Shown: in pieces, positions 42,576-51,081 of the stretch
Layout: the number at the start of each line of letters is the position of its first letter
Numbering within the stretch: the first letter of the stretch is position 1
From: Streptococcaceae bacterium
Lineage (GTDB): Bacteria > Bacillota > Bacilli > Lactobacillales > Streptococcaceae
DNA length: 57,120 bases
Assembly (NCBI GenBank): GCA_031285775.1
Contig: JAITVN010000053.1
Coordinates: forward strand, 1 to 57,120
Direction of reading: 5' to 3'
The notes under the pieces: generated by a model
Database searches by the model: none
Seen by the model: only the letters and a program-made list of their open reading frames with translations
Told to the model about the DNA's origin: nothing
Position numbers and translations under genes: made by a program

Positions 42576-43043
42576 ATGCAAGAGAAAAAATTGATTGAAG
42601 AAAAAGTAACAAGAAGACTTCTGATGCTAGGAGTATTGTTATTGATTGTCTCGACAGTTTCACTTTTGAAATTGACTTATCATTTGATTCATAAATATTC
42701 TTTTGGAATTTGGTTTTTCAGCGCTTATTATCTCCTAGTTGCATTCTTCTTCCTTGTAGGAATTCTGGCCTATAGAGGAGTATTCAAAAGGAAAGACCTA
42801 GAGAATAGTTTTAAAAGGGAGCTAATGCCAAATAAACCTTTGGAGAATTCTCGAATTAACAAGCTTTGGAAAATTAATTACATAATTCTTGTATTTAACG
42901 GTGTTAACTTACTGTATTTAAGTAATAAGACAAGATCTATACTTCTCCTCTTATCATTAATTCTTATAATTTTGGCTATCTTTATTTTAATATGTGCCTA
43001 TTTGAGCGAAAAAACCTCCATGAAAATTAAGCCCTTACAATAA
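42576..43043 (+). CDS. Four-TM membrane protein, paralogue of the next gene
   Basis: About 155 residues from the ATG at 42576 (an in-frame ATG lies at 42549). Layout: two membrane segments, a polar loop with NSRINKLWKINY, then two more membrane segments and a short basic tail. The protein at 43133 shares this layout and the INKLW/INKLLW-xN motif, so the two are diverged tandem duplicates. Immunity proteins are often duplicated like this; the function is inferred only from context. Confidence 0.6.
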   Translation: MQEKKLIEEKVTRRLLMLGVLLLIVSTVSLLKLTYHLIHKYSFGIWFFSAYYLLVAFFFLVGILAYRGVFKRKDLENSFKRELMPNKPLENSRINKLWKINYIILVFNGVNLLYLSNKTRSILLLLSLILIILAIFILICAYLSEKTSMKIKPLQ

Positions 43044-43132
43044 AGATTAACCCTTAAGTCTCGAATCCAGAGTCAAAAGGGCATTTATACTCAATGTGGG
43101 CTTATTATTGAGCAGCAGAAAAGAAGGACATC

Positions 43133-43801
43133 ATGTCAAAAACAGAAGAAGAGAAGATCAAAAAGTTTCTAGAGCTGGGAGTTATTATGCTGTCTGTGTC
43201 AGTAAATGTGTCTTTGCTTAATGTTGTTAAATCAATTTTGGCAAACCCTGACAGGAGAATCATAATCTGGGGCTTAATACTTGCAATGCCCTTCTTGTTC
43301 GTCACTGTTATCTGCTTCATCATCGGCAGAAGTGTTTCTAAAAGAGAAGAGCAGGATTTGGATGAGAGTGCCAAAAAAGAGTGCCAAGATACAAAATTTT
43401 CGAAGAATCCGAAAATCAATAAATTATTATGGCTTAACGGTGCACTTTACTCTATCAGTCTTATTTTAGGCGGAATTGAAACGAGTGTCTGGTTGTTTAT
43501 GCTCTGGTTGTTTTACATGCTTTTCGGCACTGTATTCACTTTAACTGCTGTTTATTTGATTGATAAGCAGAAAACAATTGTGTACCACAAAGGTGATCTT
43601 GGGAGGATGTATGTTTCTGATGTGCTTGCCGCGATAATCGTAATAATGTACATCTTGTTTCAATATCAAATAAACACATATGATTTATTTTATACACTAC
43701 TCTTCTTTTCAGTAGACGTTTGCCTTCTGCTGGTCACATTTAAATACCAAAAAATGTACAAAATTTGGAAAGCTGACGAACAAGACTTGGATAAATTTTA
43801 G
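43133..43801 (+). CDS. Membrane protein with six hydrophobic segments, paralogue of the preceding gene
   Basis: A 222-residue protein. The first 150 residues match the 42576 product in layout: two membrane segments, a charged loop with NPKINKLLWLNGALY, and two more segments. Two extra C-terminal membrane segments follow (VLAAIIVIMYILF, FYTLLFFSVDVCLLLV). AAGGA precedes the ATG. It is the last gene of the island before ptsH and possibly a second immunity-type protein. No known family recognised. Confidence 0.6.
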   Translation: MSKTEEEKIKKFLELGVIMLSVSVNVSLLNVVKSILANPDRRIIIWGLILAMPFLFVTVICFIIGRSVSKREEQDLDESAKKECQDTKFSKNPKINKLLWLNGALYSISLILGGIETSVWLFMLWLFYMLFGTVFTLTAVYLIDKQKTIVYHKGDLGRMYVSDVLAAIIVIMYILFQYQINTYDLFYTLLFFSVDVCLLLVTFKYQKMYKIWKADEQDLDKF

Positions 43802-43830
43802 TAAAAACATCACAAATTGCGCCTAAAACC

Positions 43831-43859
43831 TTGCAAACTTTTTAGATAAATAGTAAAAT
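43831..43859 (+). promoter_or_regulatory. ptsHI promoter
   Basis: TTGCAA (43831-43836), a 17-base spacer and TAAAAT (43854-43859) form a good sigma-A promoter 51 bases before the ptsH ATG. The leader carries a small GCTAgaaaTAGC hairpin and AAGGAG. Confidence 0.8.
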
Positions 43860-43910
43860 AGGGTGTATCGCTAGAAATAGCAAAAAACACATAATTAAGG
43901 AGACCATCAT

Positions 43911-44177
43911 ATGGCATCTAAAGAATTTCACGTTGTAGCTGAGACAGGTATTCATGCTCGTCCAGCAACTCTTCTCGTTCAAACCGCTTCAAAATTCACT
44001 TCAGAAATTAATCTTGAGTATAAAGGCAAATCTGTTAACCTTAAGTCTATCATGGGCGTTATGAGCCTGGGTGTCGGCCAAGGTGCTGATGTTACTATCT
44101 CTGCTGAAGGTGCTGATGCTGATGATGCGATGGCAGCTATCTCTGAGACAATGGTCAAGGAAGGACTTGCTGAATAA
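43911..44177 (+). CDS. ptsH: Phosphocarrier protein HPr
   Basis: An 88-residue HPr. The active-site His is in [12 protein letters not shown] (His15) and the regulatory Ser in [13 protein letters not shown] (Ser46), the target of HPr kinase. His15-P passes phosphate to sugar-specific EIIA domains; HPr-Ser46-P is the CcpA corepressor and therefore relevant to the cre-like site at 2537. It lies one base before ptsI. Confidence 0.97.
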   Translation: MASKEFHVVAETGIHARPATLLVQTASKFTSEINLEYKGKSVNLKSIMGVMSLGVGQGADVTISAEGADADDAMAAISETMVKEGLAE

Positions 44178-44178
44178 C

Positions 44179-45906
44179 ATGACAGAAAAGCTTAAAGGAA
44201 TTGCAGCGTCAGCTGGCGTTGCAGTTGCGAAGGCTTACCTGCTTGTTCAACCCGACTTGTCTTTCGAGACAAAGACTGTTGAAAATTCTGACAACGAAGA
44301 AACTCGTCTTGATGCTGCATTAACTGCTTCTACAGACGAGCTTTCTTTGATTAAAGAAAAAGCAGAAGCCAGCCTTGGTGCGGATGCTGCATCAGTTTTT
44401 GATGCACACATGATGGTTCTTTCGGATCCTGACTTTGTCAGCCAGATAAAAGACACGATCAAGAGCAAGAAAGAAAATGCGGAAGCTGCACTTAAAGAAG
44501 TGGCAGACTCATTTATCACAATCTTTGAAGGCATGACGGACAATCCTTATATGCAGGAGCGTGCAGCCGACATCAAAGACGTGACGAAGCGCGTGATGGC
44601 CAATCTTTTGGGCGTGAAGCTGCCGAGTCCAGCGCTCATCAACGAAGAAGTCATTATCGTTGCAGATGATTTGACCCCTTCAGAGACGGCACAGCTTGAC
44701 AAGAAGTATGTCAAAGCCTTTGTGACAAACATCGGCGGCAAAACTTCCCACTCAGCTATCATGGCCAATACACTGGAAATTCCAGCAGTATTGGGACTCG
44801 GCAACATCACTGAACTTGTCAAAAACGGCGATCTCATTGCAGCCTCAGGTTTGACAGGTGAGGTTGTCATCAATCCTGATGAAGCGACTCAAGCAGAATT
44901 CAAAGCAGCTGGCGAGGCATATGCGAAGCAGAAGGCAGAGTGGGCACAGCTAAAAAACGCGGAGACTCTCACCGCTGACGGCAAACATTTTGAGCTTGCA
45001 GCCAACATCGGCACACCAAAAGATGTCGAAGGCGTCAATGACAATGGCTCTGAGGCTATCGGCCTTTACCGTACCGAGTTCCTTTACATGGACTCTGATC
45101 ACTTCCCAACCGAAGATGAGCAGTATGAGGCTTACAAAGCCGTACTTGAAGGCATGAACGGCAAACCTGTCGTGGTGCGTACTATGGACATCGGCGGCGA
45201 CAAGAAGCTGCCTTATTTCCAAATGCCGGAAGAAATGAACCCATTCCTTGGCTGGCGCGCATTGCGTATTAGTCTATCAGAGGGCGGCGATGCCATGTTC
45301 CGTACACAGCTGCGTGCCTTGTTGCGTGCCTCTGTACACGGACGTCTGCGTATTATGTTCCCAATGGTTGCCTTGGTTTCTGAGTTCCGCAAGGCTAAAG
45401 CCATCTACGATGAAGAAAAAGCAAATCTTATCTCCGAAGGTACCGCTATTGCTGACAACATCGAAGTCGGTATCATGGTTGAGATTCCAGCAGCTGCCGT
45501 CTTGGCAGATCAATTTGCCAAAGAAGTAGACTTCTTCTCAATCGGTACCAACGATTTGATTCAGTACACCATGGCAGCAGATCGTATGAATGAAAAAGTA
45601 TCCTATCTGTACCAGCCCTACAACCCTTCTATTCTGCGTCTGATTGACAATGTCATTAAAGCAGCGCATGCAGAAGGCAAGTGGACAGGCATGTGCGGTG
45701 CAATGGCCGGCGATCAGACAGCTGTGCCGCTTCTCATGGGTATGGGATTGGATGAGTTTTCAATGTCAGCTACTTCAGTGCTTCAAACACGCGCACTCAT
45801 GAAGCGCCTTGACAGCAAGAAGATGGAAGAATTGGCGCACAAAGCCTTAACTGAGACTTCAACTGTCGAAGAAGTATTGACACTGGTTGACGAGTATACG
45901 AAATAA
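44179..45906 (+). CDS. ptsI: Phosphoenolpyruvate-protein phosphotransferase (enzyme I)
   Basis: 575 residues from the ATG at 44179, full length. The phosphorylated His is in [17 protein letters not shown], and PEP-binding segments are [27 protein letters not shown] and [10 protein letters not shown]. It transfers phosphate from PEP to HPr and drives all PTS sugar uptake. The frame is open upstream inside ptsH, but the usual N terminus ([19 protein letters not shown]) fixes the start. Terminator follows at 45973. Confidence 0.97.
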   Translation: MTEKLKGIAASAGVAVAKAYLLVQPDLSFETKTVENSDNEETRLDAALTASTDELSLIKEKAEASLGADAASVFDAHMMVLSDPDFVSQIKDTIKSKKENAEAALKEVADSFITIFEGMTDNPYMQERAADIKDVTKRVMANLLGVKLPSPALINEEVIIVADDLTPSETAQLDKKYVKAFVTNIGGKTSHSAIMANTLEIPAVLGLGNITELVKNGDLIAASGLTGEVVINPDEATQAEFKAAGEAYAKQKAEWAQLKNAETLTADGKHFELAANIGTPKDVEGVNDNGSEAIGLYRTEFLYMDSDHFPTEDEQYEAYKAVLEGMNGKPVVVRTMDIGGDKKLPYFQMPEEMNPFLGWRALRISLSEGGDAMFRTQLRALLRASVHGRLRIMFPMVALVSEFRKAKAIYDEEKANLISEGTAIADNIEVGIMVEIPAAAVLADQFAKEVDFFSIGTNDLIQYTMAADRMNEKVSYLYQPYNPSILRLIDNVIKAAHAEGKWTGMCGAMAGDQTAVPLLMGMGLDEFSMSATSVLQTRALMKRLDSKKMEELAHKALTETSTVEEVLTLVDEYTK

Positions 45907-45972
45907 CTAAAGTATGTCTTAGCCGTTTCGGCAGCGTGTGAGATATTTTCACTGTAACAAAGCTAACACTCA

Positions 45973-46004
45973 AAAAAGATATAGGGTAAAATCTATATCT
46001 TTTT
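45973..46004 (+). terminator. Terminator after ptsI
   Basis: AAAAAGATATAG (45973-45984) pairs with CTATATCTTTTT (45993-46004) around an 8-base loop. Confidence 0.85.
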
Positions 46005-46144
46005 CAGTTTTGCTGCTCGATTAATCCTCATCCTCATCCATTTTAGCTGTATTTCAGCTCCAACTAGGGTTTCTTTAAGCTGACGGTTCTATACTTACAT
46101 CATCGAAAGAGAAAAGCTTTCGACAATTGTGGAGGAAATCAAAT

Positions 46145-46288
46145 ATGAACAATAAGCTTAATAAAGTGGTTAATCTCAAGGTAAATTACAAGGTCACCAC
46201 AAGTGCTGCGGCAATCTCAGAGTCAATCATTGCCTATGGTGCAAATAACTGGCAGATAAACAATAGAGTAGAGGAGAAAAGCTCATGA
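46145..46288 (+). CDS. 47-residue small ORF, unknown
   Basis: An ATG preceded by GGAGG (46131-46135, 9 bases before the start) opens a 47-codon frame: MNNKLNKVVNLKVNY at the start and ANNWQINNRVEEKSS at the end. No signal peptide or membrane segment is seen. Its TGA overlaps the ATG of the next small ORF (ATGA), indicating translational coupling. The strong ribosome site and the coupling make both likely to be real genes; no family is recognised. Confidence 0.5.
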   Translation: MNNKLNKVVNLKVNYKVTTSAAAISESIIAYGANNWQINNRVEEKSS

Positions 46289-46449
46289 GTAAGAAATTTA
46301 CAAAAATAGTTGTCATTGTAACTGCAACAGTCGCAGGAATTCTGGCTGGCGGGACACAGCAAATAGCTGCAGCAGCAGTAAGAGAACCTCCAACAGCACA
46401 TCTTGTCCAGAAAATGATTCTTTCATTTGATGAGGAGGAACATAGATAA
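46285..46449 (+). CDS. 54-residue small secreted peptide precursor, unknown
   Basis: GAGGAG lies 8 bases before the ATG. The peptide has a basic N terminus (MSKKFTK), a hydrophobic core (IVVIVTATVAGILAGG) and a likely signal-peptidase site near QIAAAAV, leaving a short acidic mature part (REPPTAHLVQ... FDEEEHR). This is the layout of a secreted peptide or pheromone precursor. No regulator or transporter lies beside it. A terminator follows. Confidence 0.55.
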   Translation: MSKKFTKIVVIVTATVAGILAGGTQQIAAAAVREPPTAHLVQKMILSFDEEEHR

Positions 46450-46463
46450 AACTGCTTAAGATA

Positions 46464-46497
46464 AAAAACCAGACCAATTTCTAATTGACTGGTTTTT
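46464..46497 (+). terminator. Terminator after the small peptide genes
   Basis: AAAAACCAG (46464-46472) pairs with CTGGTTTTT (46489-46497), extended inward by CAATT/AATTG. Confidence 0.85.
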
Positions 46498-46641
46498 CTG
46501 ATACTCAAGCCCTATCAGCCTCCAGCGAATAAAGCTCAGAATCAATTTATTCTGGACAGTCTGCAACTCAGATTGCGACATCATCAAATCTATGAAATAA
46601 AAAAGCCGACCGTGCGAGTCGACTTTTCAGTAAGTTACAGC

Positions 46642-47103
46642 TTAAATTCCTGGTGCCAAGCCAAGCTCTGCTTGAACCATCCAGATGGTTTTCTCTACCC
46701 AAGCGAGACCGTCGTGGAAAATATCGCTGGTGACGTAGTCATCCTCAGCATCTGCAACGACAATTCCTTTTTTATACATATCGTCCAAATACTCCAATGC
46801 TGCGACAAACTCAGCGAAACGTTTCTTCGTGTCTATGCCGTAAATTCCAGGCTCCATCTTGATTTTGCTGTTCTCAGAAAACTCTGTTAAGGTTGACCAA
46901 GGCGCGCCGCCGATTGTGATCAAACGCTCAGAAGTTTCGTCAAGTTGTGCTTCAACCGCATCACGGTATTCGTCCATCTTTGGATGCAAGCTCAAGAAAT
47001 CCTCGCCGCGCATGTACCAATGAATCTGATGAATCAGCGCTGACATGACTGAAAGATCAGCAACCGCCTGATTAAGTGCGAGTTTTGTTTTTTCGTATGA
47101 CAT
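46642..47103 (-). CDS. dps: Dps/ferritin-like DNA-binding stress protein
   Basis: A 153-residue Dps-family protein. Inter-subunit ferroxidase ligands are visible in QIHWYMRGEDFLSLHPKMDEY and AQLDETSERL. The C-terminal helix is DGLAWVEKTIWMVQAELG. It forms a dodecamer that oxidises and stores iron and protects DNA from peroxide. It has a strong AGGAGG site. A perfect dyad lies in its promoter region (47128-47150). Confidence 0.94.
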   Translation of the reverse strand: MSYEKTKLALNQAVADLSVMSALIHQIHWYMRGEDFLSLHPKMDEYRDAVEAQLDETSERLITIGGAPWSTLTEFSENSKIKMEPGIYGIDTKKRFAEFVAALEYLDDMYKKGIVVADAEDDYVTSDIFHDGLAWVEKTIWMVQAELGLAPGI

Positions 47104-47127
47104 AATATCCTCCTTTTTAACTCTACT

Positions 47128-47150
47128 CTAATTTTAACATGCAAAATTAG
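47128..47150 (-). promoter_or_regulatory. Perfect inverted repeat in the dps promoter region
   Basis: CTAATTTT (47128-47135) and AAAATTAG (47143-47150) form an 8-bp perfect dyad with a 7-base spacer, 25 bases upstream of the dps start on the minus strand. It overlaps a TAAAAT -10 candidate, with TTCATA 16 bases further upstream. A peroxide- or metal-sensing repressor of the Fur/PerR type could bind; this is inference from position. Confidence 0.45.
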
Positions 47151-47203
47151 AATATGAAAGTAAAAGGCTCAAATCTGAAGTTTATGTAAATAGGGAGATA
47201 TTA

Positions 47204-47500
47204 TTAAAAAGGCAGATTTGCGAATTTACCCATTTTCTGTTCCGTCAGCTTGTCAATTTGGCTGAGCGCATCATTGACCGCGGCAATGACCATATCCTGC
47301 AGCGTTTCAGGATCTTCCGGGTCAAGAAGTTCGCTTGCCACAGCTAGCTGCGTCATTTTCTTATCGCCCGAGAATGTGGCTGTCACAAGGTCCTGTGCAG
47401 ACTTTCCGACAAATGTAGAAGAAGTGATTTCTTCCTGTTGGGCCATCATCTGCTTCTGCATTTTTTGTGCCTGCTTCATGAGTGACTGCATATTTTGCAT
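47204..47500 (-). CDS. YbaB/EbfC family nucleoid-associated protein
   Basis: A 98-residue protein with the YbaB layout: an N-terminal amphipathic helix (MKQAQKMQKQMMAQQEEITS), a beta-sheet core (ATFSGDKKMTQLAV), and a C-terminal helix with LQDMVIAAVNDALSQ. These small dimers bind DNA and often lie beside dnaX-recR, which is not the case here. GGAGAAT precedes the ATG. Confidence 0.93.
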   Translation of the reverse strand: MQNMQSLMKQAQKMQKQMMAQQEEITSSTFVGKSAQDLVTATFSGDKKMTQLAVASELLDPEDPETLQDMVIAAVNDALSQIDKLTEQKMGKFANLPF

Positions 47501-47919
47501 GATATTCTCCTTGTTAGTAATGCAAAAGAGTTAGGTTTTGCAATACTTTCGTTTTATTAAAGTAATAATGTAGATTTTACCATATTTTCTGGGAATCATC
47601 CCTAATAAAAAGAAGCCCATAAATAGGCTCTTTTATCCATAATGAGGCAATTGTCATAAAATTTGCTGTCTCAAAGGTTTTTTTGGCTCTTCTGAACCAA
47701 GGAAAATGAGCCGTCATCCAGAAGTTTAAACCAAAGTACGACAGATTTTTCTGAATCTGTACCATATAATTTGTCTCGTAATTTCTGGAACTAAGTTAAG
47801 TCTTTCAAACCTTGTGATTGATTTCTATCGGACGGTAATTTTATGAAAGAATTTAGCTGGGAAATTTTATCATTCAGTACTTATCCAAAAAACGTGTGAA
47901 ATATGATAAAATATGAGGA
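47501..47919. other. Intergenic region without a supported gene
   Basis: A 62-codon minus-strand frame (47577-47765) is open but its protein resembles nothing I know and has no ribosome site. A hairpin, ACAGATT/AATCTGT (47741-47760), may act as a terminator. TATGATAAAAT (47902-47911) just before uppS is a -10 candidate. Confidence 0.4.
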
Positions 47920-48636
47920 ATGATAGGTGAGTTGAAAATTCCCGCGCATATCGGGATTATCATGGACGGCAACGGCCGCTGGGCAAAAGTTCAAGGAAAG
48001 CCGCGTGTTTTCGGGCACAAAGCTGGAATGGATGCGATTGAGCGGACGGCTATTTATGCGCAGAAGCTAGGTGTGAAGTTGTTGACGGTTTACGCATTTT
48101 CGACTGAAAATTGGTCTAGGCCTTTGGACGAGGTGAAGTTCATTATGAGTCTGCCGATTGACTTTTATGGCCGTTTTGTGCCAGTCTTAAATAAAGAAAA
48201 TATTCAGATTCGTATGATCGGCAATCGTGAGGGTGTTCCCAAAGCTACGCTCAAAGCGATTGATAAGGCAGCAGAAGATACAGCTGCAAATACGGGAATG
48301 ATTTTGAACTTTGCCATGAATTACGGCGGACGTGCCGAAGTGGTTGAAGCGGTTAAGAAAATCGTGGCCAGTGGGATTTCCCCTGATCAGATCAGCGAGG
48401 AGACAATTTCTGATCATCTGGAAACGGCCATCTTTCCGAAAGATTGGAGAGATCCGGAGCTGATTATTCGGACTTCTGGAGAGATGCGCTTGTCGAATTT
48501 CCTGACTTGGCAGTCGGCATATTCAGAGTTAGTGTTTACAGATACGCTTTGGCCCGATTTCGATGAAATTTCGCTTGATCAGGCAATCTCAGAATATTCA
48601 GGGCGTGACCGCAGATTCGGCGGCGTTAAAGCTTAA
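47920..48636 (+). CDS. uppS: Undecaprenyl diphosphate synthase
   Basis: A 238-residue cis-prenyltransferase. The catalytic-Asp motif HIGIIMDGNGRWAK is at the N terminus, followed by YAFSTENWSRP, NFAMNYGGRAEV and LIIRTSGEMRLSNFLTWQSA. It makes the C55 carrier lipid for peptidoglycan. The start at 47920 is about 8 bases after a -10 candidate and has only GAGG directly upstream. It heads the uppS-cdsA-rseP-proS group; repeat element E3 begins within its stop codon. Confidence 0.95.
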   Translation: MIGELKIPAHIGIIMDGNGRWAKVQGKPRVFGHKAGMDAIERTAIYAQKLGVKLLTVYAFSTENWSRPLDEVKFIMSLPIDFYGRFVPVLNKENIQIRMIGNREGVPKATLKAIDKAAEDTAANTGMILNFAMNYGGRAEVVEAVKKIVASGISPDQISEETISDHLETAIFPKDWRDPELIIRTSGEMRLSNFLTWQSAYSELVFTDTLWPDFDEISLDQAISEYSGRDRRFGGVKA

Positions 48637-48803
48637 GATGTGACATACACCCGCTAGGAAGCGTAGAAAATTACCCCCGAGGGGGGGGAAGCGACCTCTA
48701 AGTGCTAAAGCACTAAGAGTCTGCTTAAGAAATTGAGGTTCTGCATTTAGGCAGGCTCTCGATTTATCAATTTTCCTAGCTTCTGGTGAATGGAACTCAG
48801 TAA
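48635..48803 (+). repeat. Modular hairpin repeat element E3
   Basis: Starts with AAGATGTGA overlapping the uppS TAA. Then come GGAAGCGTAGA, a CCCCC/GGGGG stem, module CGACCTCTAAGTGCT/AGCACTAAGAGTCTGC, module AAATTGAGGTTCTGC/GGCAGGCTCTCGATTT, CCTAGCTTCTGG and the end GAACTCAGTAA. It fills the uppS-cdsA gap inside what is normally an operon. Confidence 0.88.
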
Positions 48804-48820
48804 GGAAAGCGAGGATAGCA

Positions 48821-49615
48821 ATGAAACAGAGGATAATTACAGGTGTTGTAGCTGGCGCGATATTTATTGCATTTTTAGTATTGGGCGGTTATTTTTTCCA
48901 AGTCTTTGTGGGGATTCTAGCATTTTTGGCGCTTTCAGAACTTTTCAAGATGAAAGGCCTGCACATTCTATCTCTGGAAGGCGCTTTGGCAACATTGGCG
49001 GTATTGGTAATAGCGATGCCTTTTGTGACAAAGCTGCTGAAGCTTGGTGCAGATGGTCCTTTCTTACTTTTTGGAATTTTCATCTTTGCGATGATGGCTG
49101 TGATGGTCTTTTCCAAGGGAAAGTACAGCTTTGATGACTTGGCTTATCCTTTTCTGTCGGCTTTCTATGTCGGCTTTGGATTTCAAGCCTTGAACTTGGC
49201 GCGCGTGTCAGGGATTGTTATTGTTCTCTTTGCCTTGTTTATTGTCTGGTCTACTGATTCAGGGGCTTATTTCATTGGGCGTCAATTCGGCAGACACAAG
49301 CTGATTCCATCTGTTTCACCAAATAAGACGATTGAGGGCTCAATCGGCGGGATCGTATCAGCAGTGATCGTCGCAGTCATTATGGGAATTTTTCTCAAGG
49401 CACAGCTGCCGTCAATGCCTTTATGGCTGCTGGCAGCTTTGACAGTGATTTTCTCAGCCATTGGTCAGTTGGGCGATCTGGTCGAGTCCAGTATCAAGCG
49501 CCACTTTGAGGTCAAAGATTCGGGTAAGATTCTGCCAGGTCATGGCGGCATTCTTGACCGTTTTGATTCTATGATTTTTGTGCTTCCAATTATGCACTTA
49601 TTGGGGTTGTTTTAA
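48821..49615 (+). CDS. cdsA: Phosphatidate cytidylyltransferase
   Basis: A 264-residue membrane enzyme with about eight hydrophobic segments and the C-terminal CdsA signature SPNKTIEGSIGG ... GDLVESSIKRHFEVKDSG ... LPGHGGILDRFDSM. It forms CDP-diacylglycerol for phospholipid synthesis. The ATG at 48821 follows AAGGAAAGCGAGGA directly after repeat E3, so the ribosome site lies just outside the element. Confidence 0.95.
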   Translation: MKQRIITGVVAGAIFIAFLVLGGYFFQVFVGILAFLALSELFKMKGLHILSLEGALATLAVLVIAMPFVTKLLKLGADGPFLLFGIFIFAMMAVMVFSKGKYSFDDLAYPFLSAFYVGFGFQALNLARVSGIVIVLFALFIVWSTDSGAYFIGRQFGRHKLIPSVSPNKTIEGSIGGIVSAVIVAVIMGIFLKAQLPSMPLWLLAALTVIFSAIGQLGDLVESSIKRHFEVKDSGKILPGHGGILDRFDSMIFVLPIMHLLGLF

Positions 49616-49659
49616 TCTATAAAGGAGAAGCCTAAAATTTAGGTTGTTTTATTAGCTGA

Positions 49660-50961
49660 ATGCAAAATATAATTATACAAATTATCGTCTTTATCATCGT
49701 TTTCGGTGTGATTGTGGCGATCCACGAATATGGTCACCTCTTTTTTGCAAAGAAATCAGGAATTTTGGTGCGTGAGTATGCGATTGGTATGGGACCGAAA
49801 ATCTTTGCGCACCGCGGAAAGGGCGGCACACTTTATACGATTCGAATTCTGCCGGTCGGGGGTTATGTGCGTATGGCAGGCTGGGGCGATGATACAACTG
49901 AGATTCAAAAAGGTCAGTCGGCAACTTTATCCCATGAATTCGCGGCGGATCTGCTAGATCAGGAAGTGACGGCGTCTAACGATTCACAGCTTATTCGCCG
50001 AATCAACTTGTCTGAGCATGTTGAGCTGGAAAATGCGATCCCTATGCAGGTCACAGATTATGATTTCGAAAAGGAGCTCTACATTGAAGGTGAAGTCTTC
50101 GGCGAGCTGAAACGTTTTTCTGTAGATCATGATGCCACAGTCATCGAAGAAGACGGCACCGAATTGCGTATTGCACCGCTCGATGTCCAGTATCAGAGTG
50201 CCGGTATCCTTGGAAAGCTCATTACGAACTTCGGCGGTCCATTGAACAATTTCATTTTGGGGCTGCTTGCTTTTATTGTGCTTGCTTTCCTGCAGGGAGG
50301 CGTTCCATCAAACTCAACAGTGATCGGTGATGTGCCGAAAGATCTTCCTGCTTATCAGGCGGGTCTTCGTTCTGGAGACAAAATTCTCTCTGTCAATGGG
50401 GTCAAGGTTGACAACTGGAATGAAATGACAAAGGAGATTTCTGGAAATAAAGCTGAAACGCTTGACATTACTTATCGTCGGGAGAGTGAAAGTAAGGAAC
50501 TTAAGCTGACACCCAAAAAGCAGAGCGGATCTTATGTTATTGGTGTCAGTAAATCACTGAAAACAGGTCTTGCGGATAAGCTTGTCGGCGGTTTTACTCA
50601 GACGATCGACGGCATGACTCTGATTGCGCGTGCGCTGGGAAATCTGATTGCAGCACCCGATTTAAATAAACTCGGCGGGCCAGTCGCTATTTTCCAAATG
50701 ACAGGTCAGGCAGCTCAGGGTGGCATTACAGGTGTTCTAAGCTTTATGGCAATTTTGTCTATTAACTTGGGGATTGTCAATTTGATTCCGATTCCGGCTC
50801 TTGACGGCGGCAAAATTCTGATCAATATTATTGAGGCGATTCGTCGCAAGCCGCTTAAGCCGGAACATGAACAATTTGTGACAGCTGCAGGTTTTGTTTT
50901 CATGCTGTTGCTGATGATTGCAGTGACTTGGAACGACATCATGCGTGCCTTTATCCGATAA
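49660..50961 (+). CDS. rseP: RIP metalloprotease RseP/Eep
   Basis: A 433-residue site-2 protease. The zinc motif HEYGH is in VIVAIHEYGHLFFAKKSG near residue 22, a PDZ domain spans about residues 215-300 (QAGLRSGDKILSVNGVKV), and the third zinc ligand is in LIPIPALDGGK. In Streptococcaceae this protease (Eep) also trims peptide pheromones from signal peptides, which may matter for the small secreted peptide at 46285. Repeat E4a begins directly after the stop. Confidence 0.95.
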   Translation: MQNIIIQIIVFIIVFGVIVAIHEYGHLFFAKKSGILVREYAIGMGPKIFAHRGKGGTLYTIRILPVGGYVRMAGWGDDTTEIQKGQSATLSHEFAADLLDQEVTASNDSQLIRRINLSEHVELENAIPMQVTDYDFEKELYIEGEVFGELKRFSVDHDATVIEEDGTELRIAPLDVQYQSAGILGKLITNFGGPLNNFILGLLAFIVLAFLQGGVPSNSTVIGDVPKDLPAYQAGLRSGDKILSVNGVKVDNWNEMTKEISGNKAETLDITYRRESESKELKLTPKKQSGSYVIGVSKSLKTGLADKLVGGFTQTIDGMTLIARALGNLIAAPDLNKLGGPVAIFQMTGQAAQGGITGVLSFMAILSINLGIVNLIPIPALDGGKILINIIEAIRRKPLKPEHEQFVTAAGFVFMLLLMIAVTWNDIMRAFIR

Positions 50962-51081
50962 AAACAAGATGTGAAGCAGGCTCGCCCTGAAGCGTAGAGA
51001 TTTAGGAAATTGAGGTTCTGACCGAAGGTCAGGTTCTCAATTTATCTAATCTCCTAGCTTCAAGCCTGCTGAACTCAGTTA
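50962..51081 (+). repeat. Modular hairpin repeat element E4a (one inner module)
   Basis: ACAAGATGTGAAGCAGGCT at the 5' side pairs through AGCAGGCT with AGCCTGCT at the 3' side. GAAGCGTAGAGATTTA pairs with CTAATCTCCTAGCTTC. One inner module, AAATTGAGGTTCTGACC/GGTCAGGTTCTCAATTT, sits between. It ends GAACTCAGTTA. Confidence 0.9.

Noticed and set aside
47577-47765. 62-codon minus-strand frame between ybaB and uppS
   Set aside because: No ribosome site, no known similarity, and it overlaps a hairpin; it could be a decayed gene but nothing supports that.
48790-49134. 114-codon frame overlapping the start of cdsA
   Set aside because: It is a shifted frame of cdsA and repeat E3; the CdsA protein is clearly the real product.
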